64,000 nt of DNA from Luedemannella flava (lineage in GTDB: Bacteria; Actinomycetota; Actinomycetes; Mycobacteriales; Micromonosporaceae): the NCBI RefSeq assembly GCF_039528515.1, contig NZ_BAAALT010000009.1, forward strand, positions 62,001 to 126,000. The letters run 5' to 3'. Shown here piece by piece: positions 18,278 through 26,492 of the stretch (position 1 is the stretch's first letter; the number at the start of each line of letters is the position of its first letter). The position numbers and the translations under genes are program-made. The notes under the pieces were generated by a model. It ran no database searches. It was not told the DNA's origin and saw nothing but the letters and a program-made list of their open reading frames with translations.

Positions 18278-18616
18278 GTGTTTGGACCTCCTCCTGTGCC
18301 GGCCGTGACCGCCACCCAGGTCGGCGACGACGACTTTCTGCTCGATGTCCGCGACGACGACGAATGGCACGCGGGCCACGTCGACGGCGCCCACCACGTG
18401 CCGATGATGGAGCTGCTCGCCCGGCTCGACGAGGTCCCGCAGGACCGCGACGTCGTCGTCGTGTGCAAGGTCGGCGGCCGCTCGGCGCAGGTCACGGCGT
18501 ACCTGAACGCCAACGGCTGGGAGCGGGTCCGCAACCTCGACGGCGGCATGCTCGCCTGGGTCGGCGCCGGCCGGCCGATGGTGAGCGAGGACGGACATGC
18601 CGCCCGCGTCCTCTGA
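18278..18616 (+). CDS. rhodanese-like domain protein
   Basis: 112 residues, a single rhodanese domain. FLLDVRDDDEWHAGHVDGA is the CH2A-like start and VVVVCKVGGRSAQVTAYL carries the active-site Cys in the C-K-V-G-G-R loop, which takes a sulfur atom as persulfide. LDGGMLAWVGAGRP closes the domain. A TATACA box 6 nt before GTG 18278 points to a leaderless mRNA. The 3' end overlaps the GDPD gene by 20 bp, so the two are probably co-translated. The sulfur donor and acceptor are unknown. Confidence 0.88.
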   Translation: MFGPPPVPAVTATQVGDDDFLLDVRDDDEWHAGHVDGAHHVPMMELLARLDEVPQDRDVVVVCKVGGRSAQVTAYLNANGWERVRNLDGGMLAWVGAGRPMVSEDGHAARVL

Positions 18617-19352
18617 CGAAGGCGCGGGGCCGCTGGTCTTCGCCCACCGCGGCAGCCTGCCCGAACACACTCTCGACGCGTACCGCGAGGCGATCGACGC
18701 CGGCGTGGACGGCCTGGAGTGCGACGTCCGGCTGACCCGCGACGGGCACCTGATCTGCATCCACGACCGCCGGCTGGACCGCACGAGCAACGGCCGGGGC
18801 CCGGTCAGCACGTCCCGCCTCGCCGACCTGAACGAGCTGGAGTTCGGCGGGGCGCCGGGCATCCTGACTCTCGACACGCTGCTGACGACCGCGCTGGACG
18901 CGGGCCGCCCGCTGCGCCTGCTCATCGAGACCAAGCACCCGACCCGCCACGGCGCCAAGGTGGAGCGGGCGCTCGTGGCGATGCTCGAGCGGTACGGCCT
19001 GGCCAAGGCGGACCCGGCCGTGCCCGTGCAGGTGACCGTCATGAGCTTCGCCGCGCTGGCGCTGCGTCGCGTCCGCGCGCTCGCCCCCGCCCTGCCGACG
19101 GTCTACCTCGTGGAGTACGTCCCGCCGGGCGTCCGCACGGCCCGCCTGCCGTTCGGCGCGGAGATCCTGGGCCCGGGCGTCGGCGCGTTGCGCGCCCACC
19201 CCGACCTGATCCGCTACGCGCACGCCCGCGGCCGGCAGGCGTACGTCTGGACGGTGAACTCGGACGAGGACCTGGATCTCGTTCGGAGGATGGGCGCGGA
19301 CGGGATCATCACCGACAGGCCAAAATTTGTTTTGGCCGCGCTAGGCCGCTGA
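18597..19352 (+). CDS. glycerophosphodiester phosphodiesterase (GDPD)
   Basis: 251 residues. The GDPD barrel starts with VFAHRGSLPEHTLDAYREAI, containing the catalytic His and Arg. GLECDVRLTRDGHLICIHDR supplies the metal-binding Glu and Asp and the second catalytic His. RLLIETKHPTRHGAKVE gives the next Glu/Lys. The enzyme cleaves glycerophosphodiesters to glycerol-3-phosphate and an alcohol. No signal peptide is seen, so it is cytoplasmic. The start overlaps the rhodanese gene by 20 bp. Confidence 0.9.
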   Translation: MPPASSDEGAGPLVFAHRGSLPEHTLDAYREAIDAGVDGLECDVRLTRDGHLICIHDRRLDRTSNGRGPVSTSRLADLNELEFGGAPGILTLDTLLTTALDAGRPLRLLIETKHPTRHGAKVERALVAMLERYGLAKADPAVPVQVTVMSFAALALRRVRALAPALPTVYLVEYVPPGVRTARLPFGAEILGPGVGALRAHPDLIRYAHARGRQAYVWTVNSDEDLDLVRRMGADGIITDRPKFVLAALGR

Positions 19353-19453
19353 GCTGGAATTTGCACGTGCATGGACTCGTGCATTCGCCCTCGCAATATG
19401 AAAGTGACGCGAAGGGGGCTGTCAGGCGCCTACAAAGCGGGCAGACTCTACAC

Positions 19454-20656
19454 ATGCACGTCGATTACCGGCGCCTCGTCGACGGCCTCAATATCACTGC
19501 GGACATGGCCGCCGACCCGAACGAGGGCCTGCCCGCGGTGAGTCAGCTTGTGGAGACGCTCGCGGTCTCGACGCAGGCGGCCGGCGCCACGTTCACGGCG
19601 TACGACGCGAACGGCGGCCGGGTGGTCGCCGCGACCGGCGCGATGGAGTGGGCGCTCGGTCAGCCGATCGCGCCCGAGCACATCGTGTCCGAGATCCCGC
19701 GGGTGTGGTCGGGACGGGTCGAGGTGCTGCCGCCGAGCCTGGCCGAGCCCCTGCTCAGCCGGGGTCTGCTGCGGATGCTGGGCGCCCGCGTCGGCGCGCC
19801 CGGGGAGCCGATCGGCGCCATGCACGTCTACTACGCGCAGCGCTGGGGCGAGATCAGCCAGGACCTCGTCAGCGCGGTGATCCTCGTCGCGAACTGCATG
19901 CACCGCCTCTACCGCGAGCGCAAGGACCTGCAGCTCGACCGGTCGCCCGTCGAGGACGACCGCGACCTCTTCCTCGCCGCCGCGGGCCACGAGCTGCGGA
20001 CCCCGGTCACCGTCATCAAGGGGTACGCGGGGACGCTCGCCGACCGGTGGGAGGCGCTCGACGACCACGAGCGCCGGGGCGCGGCCCAGGTGCTGACCCA
20101 GCGCGCGGACGAGCTGGCCCGGCTGGTCGACCGGCTGCTCGCCGCGGCCGGTGGAAGTTCCGCTCAGCACTGGCTCACCCGGTCCGTACCCTTTGATCTT
20201 CTTGAGGGCCTGCACCGCGCGGTGGCTGACCTGCCCGTGCCACCCCGCGAGTCGGTGAAGCTGGAGCTGCCCTCCACGCTGCCGCCGGCGTACGGCGACC
20301 CGGCGGCCCTTTCCATGATCGTTGCTGAGCTGGTGGGGAACGCCCTGCGGCACGCGGAGCCGCCGGTCGACCTGGACGCGGGCAGCGACGAGCGCAGCGT
20401 CTTCTTCCGGGTCGGTGACCGGGGCCCCGGCATCGACCCCCGGCTGGCCGAGCGCGCGTTCGAACGCTTCTGGCAGGGCAACCGGGCCGTGGAGAATGGA
20501 GGCGTAGGGTTGGGTCTCTATTTGGTCAGACGCATCATTGAGCGACAAAACGGGTGGGTTTCGCTCCGCCCGCGCGACGGTGGGGGTACGGTCGCTGAGG
20601 TGCGGCTGCCACGGGCCGATGTTCCGCACCGGCCAACGGCGGCAGGGGAGGCATGA
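19454..20656 (+). CDS. cytoplasmic sensor histidine kinase with GAF-like input domain
   Basis: About 400 residues from ATG 19454 (MHVDYRRLVDGL). No membrane segment is visible. Residues 20-150 look GAF-like (VETLAVSTQAAGATFTAYD to GAMHVYYAQRWGEIS). The HisKA motif is AAGHELRTPVTVIKGYAGTL, then come the N box IVAELVGNALRHAEPP, G1 VGDRGPGIDPRL and G2 NGGVGLGLYLVRR. The gene overlaps the following RsbW-like ATPase by 4 bp. No response regulator is adjacent, so the partner is elsewhere or signalling goes through the ATPase. Confidence 0.85.
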   Translation: MHVDYRRLVDGLNITADMAADPNEGLPAVSQLVETLAVSTQAAGATFTAYDANGGRVVAATGAMEWALGQPIAPEHIVSEIPRVWSGRVEVLPPSLAEPLLSRGLLRMLGARVGAPGEPIGAMHVYYAQRWGEISQDLVSAVILVANCMHRLYRERKDLQLDRSPVEDDRDLFLAAAGHELRTPVTVIKGYAGTLADRWEALDDHERRGAAQVLTQRADELARLVDRLLAAAGGSSAQHWLTRSVPFDLLEGLHRAVADLPVPPRESVKLELPSTLPPAYGDPAALSMIVAELVGNALRHAEPPVDLDAGSDERSVFFRVGDRGPGIDPRLAERAFERFWQGNRAVENGGVGLGLYLVRRIIERQNGWVSLRPRDGGGTVAEVRLPRADVPHRPTAAGEA

Positions 20657-21108
20657 GCGTGTCGACGGCGGTCAGGGAGCAGGCGTGGTGCCTGGTGGTC
20701 CCTCACCACGCCCGCGGTGCCGGCCTGGCCAGACGCCGTCTCGCCCACGACCTCGGCGGCCTGGTCCCCGCTGAGCTGCTCTCCGACACCGTCACCGTGG
20801 TGGCCGAGCTCGTCGGCAACGCCGTGCGGCACGCCGCGCCGCTGCCCGGCGACGTGATCCGGGTGGCCTGGCGGCTGCGCACGGGGAGCTCCGACGTCGC
20901 CGTGGAGGTCCGGGTGACCGACGGCGGCGCCGAGGACGTGCCGACCCCGCGTCAGGCGAGCCCCGAGGCCATCGACGGCCGCGGCCTCGCCATCATCGAC
21001 GCCCTCGCCCAGCGATGGGGCGTCATCCGCGACGGCCTGGGCCAATGCGTCTGGGCCGAGCTTTGTCGGCCGCTCCTCGGCCCTGCGCTGCCGGTGCCGA
21101 GCGAGTAG
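20653..21108 (+). CDS. RsbW-like ATP-binding protein (HATPase, anti-sigma/GHKL type)
   Basis: 151 residues, a lone GHKL ATPase domain. VVAELVGNAVRHAAPLPGD is the N box, VEVRVTDGGAEDVPTP the G1 region and IDGRGLAIIDALAQRWGV the G2 region. Such proteins in actinobacteria act as anti-sigma-factor kinases or regulators. The start ATG 20653 overlaps the stop codon of the histidine kinase gene, so both proteins are made together. This pairing suggests the kinase output may be relayed through the ATPase, which is inference. Confidence 0.8.
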   Translation: MSVSTAVREQAWCLVVPHHARGAGLARRRLAHDLGGLVPAELLSDTVTVVAELVGNAVRHAAPLPGDVIRVAWRLRTGSSDVAVEVRVTDGGAEDVPTPRQASPEAIDGRGLAIIDALAQRWGVIRDGLGQCVWAELCRPLLGPALPVPSE

Positions 21109-21112
21109 GACA

Positions 21113-21118
21113 TAGGCT
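21113..21118 (+). promoter_or_regulatory. -10 box (TAGGCT) for the DUF5926 gene
   Basis: TAGGCT is followed by an 8-nt gap and GTG 21127, with no ribosome binding site, consistent with leaderless transcription. Confidence 0.45.
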
Positions 21119-21126
21119 CTCCTCTC

Positions 21127-21999
21127 GTGAGCAAGCGTCGAAAGCAAGCCGGCGGCGAAGCTGGCGCCAAGCGGTCCAAGATCCGTGACGTCTTCGTCCC
21201 CCGGCCCTTCGAAGGGCTCGCCGGCGAGGCCGACTGGATCGCCCTGCGCGAACTGGTGCCGGCGGCGAGTTCCCCGGTGCGGCTGCGCCCGGAGTACGGC
21301 GACCGCGAGGTCACCGTAGCGACCGTCCTGCCGATGGCGTGGCCGGCCCTGACGAAGCCGGACGGGCGCGTCTTTCTCGGCCTGCAGCGTCACCAGCAGT
21401 CCGGCGACGTGAGCCGGGACATCGCGGTCGCGCTGCTCAACGCGCTCGAGGTCACCGACCTGGGCGGGCCGGTCACGGTGCCGCCACTGCCGGGCGAGGG
21501 CCCGCGCCTGCAGGACATCCTGGTCGACGGCGCGCTCGACGTGACCGTCCACACCGGCTTCGACTTCTGGCTCGACAACGACCCGGGCGACGACCCGACC
21601 GTGGCGGCCTCCCTGGAGCGCGCCAATGCCTCCATCCAGCCGACGGTGAAGCTCGCCGGCGTCCCGGCGGCGTACTGGTGCCGGGTCCCCGAGAAGGCGC
21701 ACGTGCGCTGGGTGCTCACCGAGGACGAGGAGCCGGCGCTCGCCGCGCTGGCCCGCCTCGGCGCCGCCGGCGCGCTCGCCCTGGGCGAGCACACCAAGTT
21801 CGCGGGCATGTTCCGGGCGCACGGCCGCCTCGTCCCGGTGTGGGACCTGCCGGCCGAGGTGAAGCCGGAGGAGTGGGAGACCCCCCTCGTCGAGTTCGCC
21901 AAGCGTTATGCCGAGTCGCTGGCGAGCGATGCCGAGCTGACCGCCGCCGAGCGCCGCGCGCGGCAGGGTCTGTTGGGTCGGCAGCTCACCCTTCGCTGA
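21127..21999 (+). CDS. DUF5926 family protein
   Basis: 290 residues starting MSKRRKQAGGEAGAKRSKIR, a basic tail, then DVFVPRPFEGLAGEADWIAL, which matches actinobacterial DUF5926 proteins. The function of the family is not known. The protein is soluble, with an acidic middle and a helical C-terminus (LTAAERRARQGLLGRQLTLR). It has its own leaderless promoter and no coupling to neighbours. Confidence 0.75.
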   Translation: MSKRRKQAGGEAGAKRSKIRDVFVPRPFEGLAGEADWIALRELVPAASSPVRLRPEYGDREVTVATVLPMAWPALTKPDGRVFLGLQRHQQSGDVSRDIAVALLNALEVTDLGGPVTVPPLPGEGPRLQDILVDGALDVTVHTGFDFWLDNDPGDDPTVAASLERANASIQPTVKLAGVPAAYWCRVPEKAHVRWVLTEDEEPALAALARLGAAGALALGEHTKFAGMFRAHGRLVPVWDLPAEVKPEEWETPLVEFAKRYAESLASDAELTAAERRARQGLLGRQLTLR

Positions 22000-22202
22000 C
22001 CCGGGTTGTGATATTTACCACGTCACCGTCGGGGATCACGACTACGCAGGTCGCGCCGGACGGCGGCCAATCAGTGACGTGAATGTCACATTCATCCCTG
22101 ATTCACTCAGGGGAATTCTGGAGTGAGCATCTTCTGTCACGTCCCCGCGGCAACTTAACGTAGTCCAACGACGACTAACAGGTGAACACCGAAAGGTGCG
22201 TC
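22000..22202. promoter_or_regulatory. 203-bp intergenic region with inverted repeats upstream of the NERD-like gene
   Basis: Contains GTGAC-6 nt-GTCAC at 22074-22089 and a looser GTGATATTTACCACGTCAC near 22009. Both look like dimer-binding half-sites, but their spacing does not match the Crp consensus. AAAGGTG lies before ATG 22203. No gene is seen here. Confidence 0.35.
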
Positions 22203-22826
22203 ATGGCTGGTCTGCATGGCAATGAGCAACTCCGTCCCCTCGGCTGGATGCGGGAGAAGCGGGAGGAGCGCGCCAACCGGCGGCTGATGACCCAGCGGGC
22301 CCGCGTGGTCGCGCAGGTCGAGCTGCTCGGGCCGCAGTGGCGGGTGCTCGACCTCAACCCCGCCGACCCCGACTTCATCGCGATCGGCCCCGGCGGCATC
22401 TTCTCCGTGACGGTCTGCGACCACGGCCGCTCCAAAGTGGAGCTCGCCGGCGAGGTGGTGCAGATCGAGGGCCGCCGCCCGCCGTACGTGCAGATGGCAC
22501 GCAAGGAGGCGCAGCGCATCAGCGACACGCTGTCCGCCGCGGCCGGTCGTCGCATCCCCGTGATCCCCATGCTGGCCTTCATGGGCACCGGCCAGCTTGT
22601 CTACTGGGGAAAGCCGCCCGAGGGGTGCGTCGTCTCGTCGTACCGCGATCTGCGCCGCGCACTGGATGCGCACGGCAACCGACTTGGTCAGCCTACGATC
22701 GACAAGCTCTGCGCGCTCGCGGACCACCCGGATACGTGGACCAATCACTCGAACGAGGACGCACCGAACTACCAGTGGTATCCCGAGGGCACGTCGGCCG
22801 CTGACAAGTCGCGCGACCGACGCTAG
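22203..22826 (+). CDS. NERD-like (nuclease-related) domain protein
   Basis: 207 residues. The middle reads LDLNPADPDFIAIGPGGIFS, then a strand VTVCDHGRSKVELAGEVV, then QMARKEAQRISDTLSAAAG and a late PVIPMLAFMGTGQLVYWGK. This order matches the NERD fold, a predicted PD-(D/E)XK-type domain. The usual catalytic D-x-K in the second strand is replaced (VTVCDH), so activity is doubtful. ATG 22203 is chosen over GTG 22182 because AAAGGTG precedes it. The C-terminal tail is hydrophilic and ends in basic residues. The role is unknown. Confidence 0.55.
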   Translation: MAGLHGNEQLRPLGWMREKREERANRRLMTQRARVVAQVELLGPQWRVLDLNPADPDFIAIGPGGIFSVTVCDHGRSKVELAGEVVQIEGRRPPYVQMARKEAQRISDTLSAAAGRRIPVIPMLAFMGTGQLVYWGKPPEGCVVSSYRDLRRALDAHGNRLGQPTIDKLCALADHPDTWTNHSNEDAPNYQWYPEGTSAADKSRDRR

Positions 22827-22884
22827 CGTCGACACCAAGACAGTGCCGCCGCGCCACCCAGCGCCGGCGGAGGGGGAGGGTGTC

Positions 22885-23337
22885 GTGGCGCACGTGGAAC
22901 TGTCGCTGACCGAGGCCGGCGCGGCCCCCGAGCTGACCACGTCCACCGCACTCGACCGCTGGCTGCGCCCGGTCGCCGCGGCCGAGGACCCGTGCGTGCT
23001 GCTCGACGCCGACGGCGTCGTGGTCGCCGCGTCGCCGGCCTGCGCCGACTTCTTCGCGGTCGACCCGGTCGACGCGGTCGGACGGCGCCTGGTCAGCGAG
23101 GTCCTGATGCTGATCGACTTCAGTGGCACCGCGACTGACCTGCCCGAATGGGAGATCGACAGAGTGCCACCCGTGTTAGCGCTAACCTCCGGCGCCCTCG
23201 CCCGTGGCCTCCTGCGCGCCGTCGGCCCCGCCGCGACGTACACGCTCGACGCGGTCACCACCCCGCTGCGCGAGGGCGCCGCGGTTGTGGGCTCGCTCAC
23301 GTTCTTCGCCCCTGTCAGCGGTTATCAGGCGAACTAG
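22885..23337 (+). CDS. PAS-domain-like small protein
   Basis: About 150 residues from GTG 22885, with GGGGGAGGG just upstream. CVLLDADGVVVAASPACADF and then FAVDPVDAVGRRLVSEVLML resemble the first half of a PAS domain. The second half ends LREGAAVVGSLTFFAPVSGY. No kinase or DNA-binding domain is attached, so it may be a free-standing sensor or scaffold. It contains a TTA codon and a CTA codon inside a perfect 12-bp palindrome (23175-23186). TTA is rare in this class of genomes. Confidence 0.6.
   Translation: MAHVELSLTEAGAAPELTTSTALDRWLRPVAAAEDPCVLLDADGVVVAASPACADFFAVDPVDAVGRRLVSEVLMLIDFSGTATDLPEWEIDRVPPVLALTSGALARGLLRAVGPAATYTLDAVTTPLREGAAVVGSLTFFAPVSGYQAN
23175..23186. promoter_or_regulatory. 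perfect palindrome GTTAGCGCTAAC inside a coding region
   Basis: The 12-bp palindrome fits the operator pattern of LacI-family regulators (TGTTAGCGCTAACA). It lies within the PAS-like gene, about 220 bp upstream of the ACT-domain gene. It forces the rare codons TTA and CTA. A related half-matching site lies before the xylanase gene (61771). Confidence 0.45.
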
Positions 23338-23393
23338 GCATCGAAGACATCTCAATCGGCGGGCCGCCCGTACGGTGCCGCACGATGGTGCCA

Positions 23394-23399
23394 TAGCCT
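23394..23399 (+). promoter_or_regulatory. -10 box (TAGCCT) for the ACT-domain gene
   Basis: TAGCCT, 6 nt, then GTG 23406. This favours a leaderless start at 23406 over the upstream TTG at 23400. Confidence 0.45.
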
Positions 23400-23405
23400 T
23401 TGTCC

Positions 23406-23786
23406 GTGCTTGATCTCGTCCTGCTCCCGGACGATTACGCCGTGTGCCGGCTTGATCGTGGCTCCGCCGTGCCGGCGATCGAGCCCGGCCGTGACGGCGT
23501 CGTCTCGGTGACCCGCTCGGCGGACGAGATTTCCGTCATCTGCCCCGCCGACCTCGCGCCGCCGGCCGCCGCCACCAACACCCCGTGGCGGTGCCTGCAG
23601 GTCGCCGGGCCCGTCGACTTCGCCCTCACCGGCATCCTCGCCTCGCTGGTGAATCCGCTCGCGGACGCGCGGGTCAACATCTTCGCCTTCTCCACGTACG
23701 AGACCGACTACATCCTCGTGCCGACGGTGCGCCTGGCCGAGGCGCTCACCGCGCTGTCCGGCGCGGGGCACCGGATCGCGACGTGA
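23406..23786 (+). CDS. ACT-domain (CASTOR-like) protein
   Basis: About 126 residues. LVLLPDDYAVCRLDRGSAVP opens the protein, and WRCLQVAGPVDFALTGILAS then INIFAFSTYETDYILVPTVR form an ACT fold of the amino-acid-sensing type. There is no enzyme domain. It lies just 20 bp before pheA and may bind an amino acid related to that pathway, but this is only position-based. Leaderless start at GTG 23406. Confidence 0.72.
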   Translation: MLDLVLLPDDYAVCRLDRGSAVPAIEPGRDGVVSVTRSADEISVICPADLAPPAAATNTPWRCLQVAGPVDFALTGILASLVNPLADARVNIFAFSTYETDYILVPTVRLAEALTALSGAGHRIAT

Positions 23787-23794
23787 GCAGCCGC

Positions 23795-23800
23795 TACGCT
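23795..23800 (+). promoter_or_regulatory. pheA: -10 box (TACGCT) for pheA
   Basis: TACGCT, 6 nt (GGGCCC), then GTG 23807. This supports the start MPLRYTYLGPEGTF and a leaderless transcript, rather than the upstream GTG 23783. Confidence 0.5.
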
Positions 23801-23806
23801 GGGCCC

Positions 23807-24742
23807 GTGCCGTTGCGCTACACCTATCTGGGTCCGGAGGGCACCTTCTCCGAGCAGGCTCTGCGAACTCTGCCGGAGGTCGCGGACGCCGCCGTGACCG
23901 CGGCCCGCAGCGTTCCCGAGGCCCTCGACGCCGTGCGTGTCGGCGAGGCCGACGCCGCGCTGGTGCCGCTGGAGAACTCGGTCGGCGGCGCCGTCGCCGT
24001 GACCCTCGACGAGCTCGCCTCCGGCGCACCCCTGATGATCACCCGCGAGGTGGTCCTGCCCGTGCAGTTCGTCCTCGGTGCCCGCGCGGGCGTCGAGCTG
24101 GAGCAGCTCGGGACGATCGCCGCGCACCCGCAGGCCGCGGCGCAGTGCCGCAACTGGCTGCGCAAGAACGCCCCGGGCGCCACCGTGGTCGAGGTCCTGT
24201 CGAACGCGGCGGCCGCGGTCGGCGCCGCCACCGGGGAGTACGACGCGGGCATCTGCGCGCCCATCGGCGCGGACCGGCACGGTCTGACCCTGCTGGGGCG
24301 CAACATCGCCGACCACGCCGACGCCGTGACCCGCTTCGCGCTGGTGTCCCGCCCGGCCACGCCCGCGCCGCCGACCGGCGACGACGTCACGTCGCTCGTG
24401 GTGTTCATCGCCCAGAACCGGGTCGGCGCGCTGCTGCAGGTGCTCACGGAGTTCGCGCTGCGCGGGGTCAACCTCACCCGCATCGAGTCGCGGCCCACGG
24501 GCGAGCGCCTCGGCCGCTACCTGTTCTTCTTCGACTGCGAGGGCCACGTCGCCGAGGCGCGGCTGGGCGAGGCGCTGATGGGCCTGCACCGGGTCAGCGC
24601 CGACGTGCGCTTCCTCGGGTCGTACCCGCGGGCCCGGCTGGACAACAGCGTCGGCCGCGCCGAGTTCGCACCCGGCACGACCGACGCCGACTACGCCGAG
24701 GCCACCGGCTGGCTTTCCCGCCTCCGCGCCGGCGACCTCTGA
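23807..24742 (+). CDS. pheA: prephenate dehydratase
   Basis: About 311 residues. The catalytic domain opens YTYLGPEGTFSEQAL, continues with ALVPLENSVGGAVAVTLDEL, and has AVTRFALVSRP, equivalent to the TRF motif of the active site. The C-terminal ACT domain includes VGALLQVLTEFALRGVNLTR and then the ESRP motif that binds the feedback inhibitor phenylalanine. The enzyme converts prephenate to phenylpyruvate in phenylalanine synthesis. It is monofunctional, with no chorismate mutase domain, as usual in actinobacteria. Confidence 0.95.
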   Translation: MPLRYTYLGPEGTFSEQALRTLPEVADAAVTAARSVPEALDAVRVGEADAALVPLENSVGGAVAVTLDELASGAPLMITREVVLPVQFVLGARAGVELEQLGTIAAHPQAAAQCRNWLRKNAPGATVVEVLSNAAAAVGAATGEYDAGICAPIGADRHGLTLLGRNIADHADAVTRFALVSRPATPAPPTGDDVTSLVVFIAQNRVGALLQVLTEFALRGVNLTRIESRPTGERLGRYLFFFDCEGHVAEARLGEALMGLHRVSADVRFLGSYPRARLDNSVGRAEFAPGTTDADYAEATGWLSRLRAGDL

Positions 24743-24749
24743 CGGAGCA

Positions 24750-25487
24750 CTAACCGAGCAGCCCGCCCAGCACGCCGCCGCCCTGGCCGGCCTGCTGGCC
24801 GGAGCCCTGGCCGGCGAGCCCGCCCGGCGGCATCTCGGACGGCTGCACGACAACGAAGCCCTGCCCCGCGAAGCTCATCGTGAACGCCTCACCCGTGCTG
24901 CGGCCGATGAGCGTGCCGAGGCCGAGCTGGTCGGCCCGGTGGTAGCCCGTCTGCAGGTTCGCCGACCAGCAGATCGCCGCCTGCGGGTCCGCGTACGTCG
25001 GCTGGTCGACCTGGAGCACGACCGGCGTGCCGTGTGTGGTGATCGCGATCCGGCCGGAGCCGGTGAAGACGCAGTTGAACAGGCCGGCCGAGGACAGCAT
25101 GCCCATGCCCTTCACCATCTTGATGTCGTACTGCAGGGTCGACTCGAAGGCGAGCACGTTGGCGCCGTTGATCGAGATGGCGTCGCCGGGCTCCAGGTCG
25201 ATGAGGTAGACGTCCTGGCCCTCGTTGGCGAGGAACACGTCGCCCCGGCCGGTCATCTTCATGATCGGCACACCCTCGCCGGTGACCGCGCTCTTGAGCC
25301 ACTTGCCGACGCCGCCCGCGCCCAGCGCCTGGAACTGCACCTGGCCCTGGTAGGCGACCATCGAGCCGCGGCGACACATGATCTCGCCGTTGAGTTCGAC
25401 CTTGAGCATCTTGGAGTTCTGCAGCCGTAGGCCCGGAGTGTCGGACTCCTTCTCCAGGTTGTCGGCGGCGAAGAGGGCGCTGCGCAT
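24750..25487 (-). CDS. AIM24 family protein
   Basis: 245 residues. The beta-rich AIM24 (DUF124) fold includes LKVELNGEIMCRRGSMVAYQ, WLKSAVTGEGVPIMKMTGRG, DVYLIDLEPGDAISINGANV and VFTGSGRIAITTHGTPVVLQ. The tail from about residue 215 is Gly/Gln-rich (GGLAGQGSGQQAGQGGG). The family is widespread in actinobacteria, has a double-stranded beta-helix of uncertain role and is often linked to membrane stress. It converges with pheA with only 7 bp between the stops. Confidence 0.85.
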   Translation of the reverse strand: MRSALFAADNLEKESDTPGLRLQNSKMLKVELNGEIMCRRGSMVAYQGQVQFQALGAGGVGKWLKSAVTGEGVPIMKMTGRGDVFLANEGQDVYLIDLEPGDAISINGANVLAFESTLQYDIKMVKGMGMLSSAGLFNCVFTGSGRIAITTHGTPVVLQVDQPTYADPQAAICWSANLQTGYHRADQLGLGTLIGRSTGEAFTMSFAGQGFVVVQPSEMPPGGLAGQGSGQQAGQGGGVLGGLLG

Positions 25488-25538
25488 CGAGGGGATCCTT
25501 CCGCGGAGGGGTTCTGTCCGCGAAGGTAGGAGATGCCG

Positions 25539-25901
25539 TCAATCCCAGCCGAGGTCGTGCAGCCGCTCGTCGTCGATGCCGAAATGGTGCGCTATCTCGT
25601 GCACGACGGTGATCGCCACCTCGTCGATCACGTCGTCCTCGGTGTCGCAGACCCGCAGTGTCGGGTTGCGGAAGATCGTGATGCGGTCGGGCAGCACGCC
25701 CGCGTAGTCCCACCCGCGCTCGGTGAGCGCGTGCCCCTCGTAGAGCCCCAGCAGCTCCGGCTCACCGGGCGGGGGCTCGTCCTCGACCAGGATCACCACG
25801 TTGCTCATCAGGTCGAGCAGCTGTGGTGGGACCTCGTCGAGCGCCTCGCCGACCAGGTCCTCGAAGCGCTCGCGACTCATCTCGACGGCCACGGTGTCCA
25901 T
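25539..25901 (-). CDS. minimal zincin-type metallopeptidase family protein
   Basis: 120 residues from ATG 25901 (MDTVAVEMSRERFEDLVGEA). The active site is VVHEIAHHFGIDDERLHDLG, an HExxH motif with a downstream D-x-x-R-L-H, typical of the small actinobacterial metallopeptidase family once called DUF1025. The substrate is unknown. No signal peptide is present, so it is cytoplasmic. It lies in a minus-strand run between AIM24 and OsmC. Confidence 0.82.
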   Translation of the reverse strand: MDTVAVEMSRERFEDLVGEALDEVPPQLLDLMSNVVILVEDEPPPGEPELLGLYEGHALTERGWDYAGVLPDRITIFRNPTLRVCDTEDDVIDEVAITVVHEIAHHFGIDDERLHDLGWD

Positions 25902-25954
25902 TGTGCCGCCCGCCGGGGGTCGCGGCGGCCCCTGCCGCCGCGCCCCACCGGCGG

Positions 25955-26383
25955 TCAGGCGAGACTGGCGGTCAGGGTGATCTCGGTGCCGGGGGCCAGC
26001 AGGCGCGAGATCGGGCACCCCGTCTTGGTGGCCTCGGCCAGCTTCTGGAACTCGGCCTCGTCGATGCCCGGCACGTCACCGGTCGTCACGAGGTCGATAC
26101 GGGTGACCGTCTGCGCACCTTCGACGGGCTCGAGGTGGACGGCGGCCGAAGTCTCCACAGAGGTGGGCGGGAATCCGGCGTCGGTGAGTGCCTTGGACAG
26201 GGCCATCGAGAAGCAGCCGGCGTGCGCGGCGCCGATGAGCTCCTCCGGGTTGGTGCCCTCGCCCTCCTGGAACCGGGACCGGAACGAGTAGTTGCCCTCG
26301 TAACCGCCCTGGCCCGTGCGGACGGTGCCGGATCCTTCGAGCAGCGTGCCCTGCCACAGGGCGGAAGCGTTGCGAATAGCCAT
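25955..26383 (-). CDS. OsmC/Ohr family peroxiredoxin
   Basis: 142 residues from ATG 26383. The two redox cysteines are Cys57 in AAHAGCFSMALS and Cys123 in TKTGCPISRLLA, the pair that reduces organic hydroperoxides in OsmC proteins. GTNPEELIGAAHAGC is typical of the OsmC subgroup rather than Ohr. The longer open frame upstream lies opposite the NADP reductase-like gene and is not used. It is divergent from that gene, with 109 bp between the starts. Confidence 0.9.
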   Translation of the reverse strand: MAIRNASALWQGTLLEGSGTVRTGQGGYEGNYSFRSRFQEGEGTNPEELIGAAHAGCFSMALSKALTDAGFPPTSVETSAAVHLEPVEGAQTVTRIDLVTTGDVPGIDEAEFQKLAEATKTGCPISRLLAPGTEITLTASLA

Positions 26384-26492
26384 GGCTGCGACGTTAGTCC
26401 ATGAAAGACGCTGCCACGCCGTTGTGCGCGCGGTGTTGCGCCGTGAGCGCAACGATGAGCTTCCTCGCGTTGCCGCTGGCATCGTGGACGCC

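Noticed and set aside
22074..22089. A Crp-type site
   Set aside because: GTGAC-6-GTCAC has GTGA and TCAC 8 bp apart instead of 6, so it does not fit the Crp consensus.
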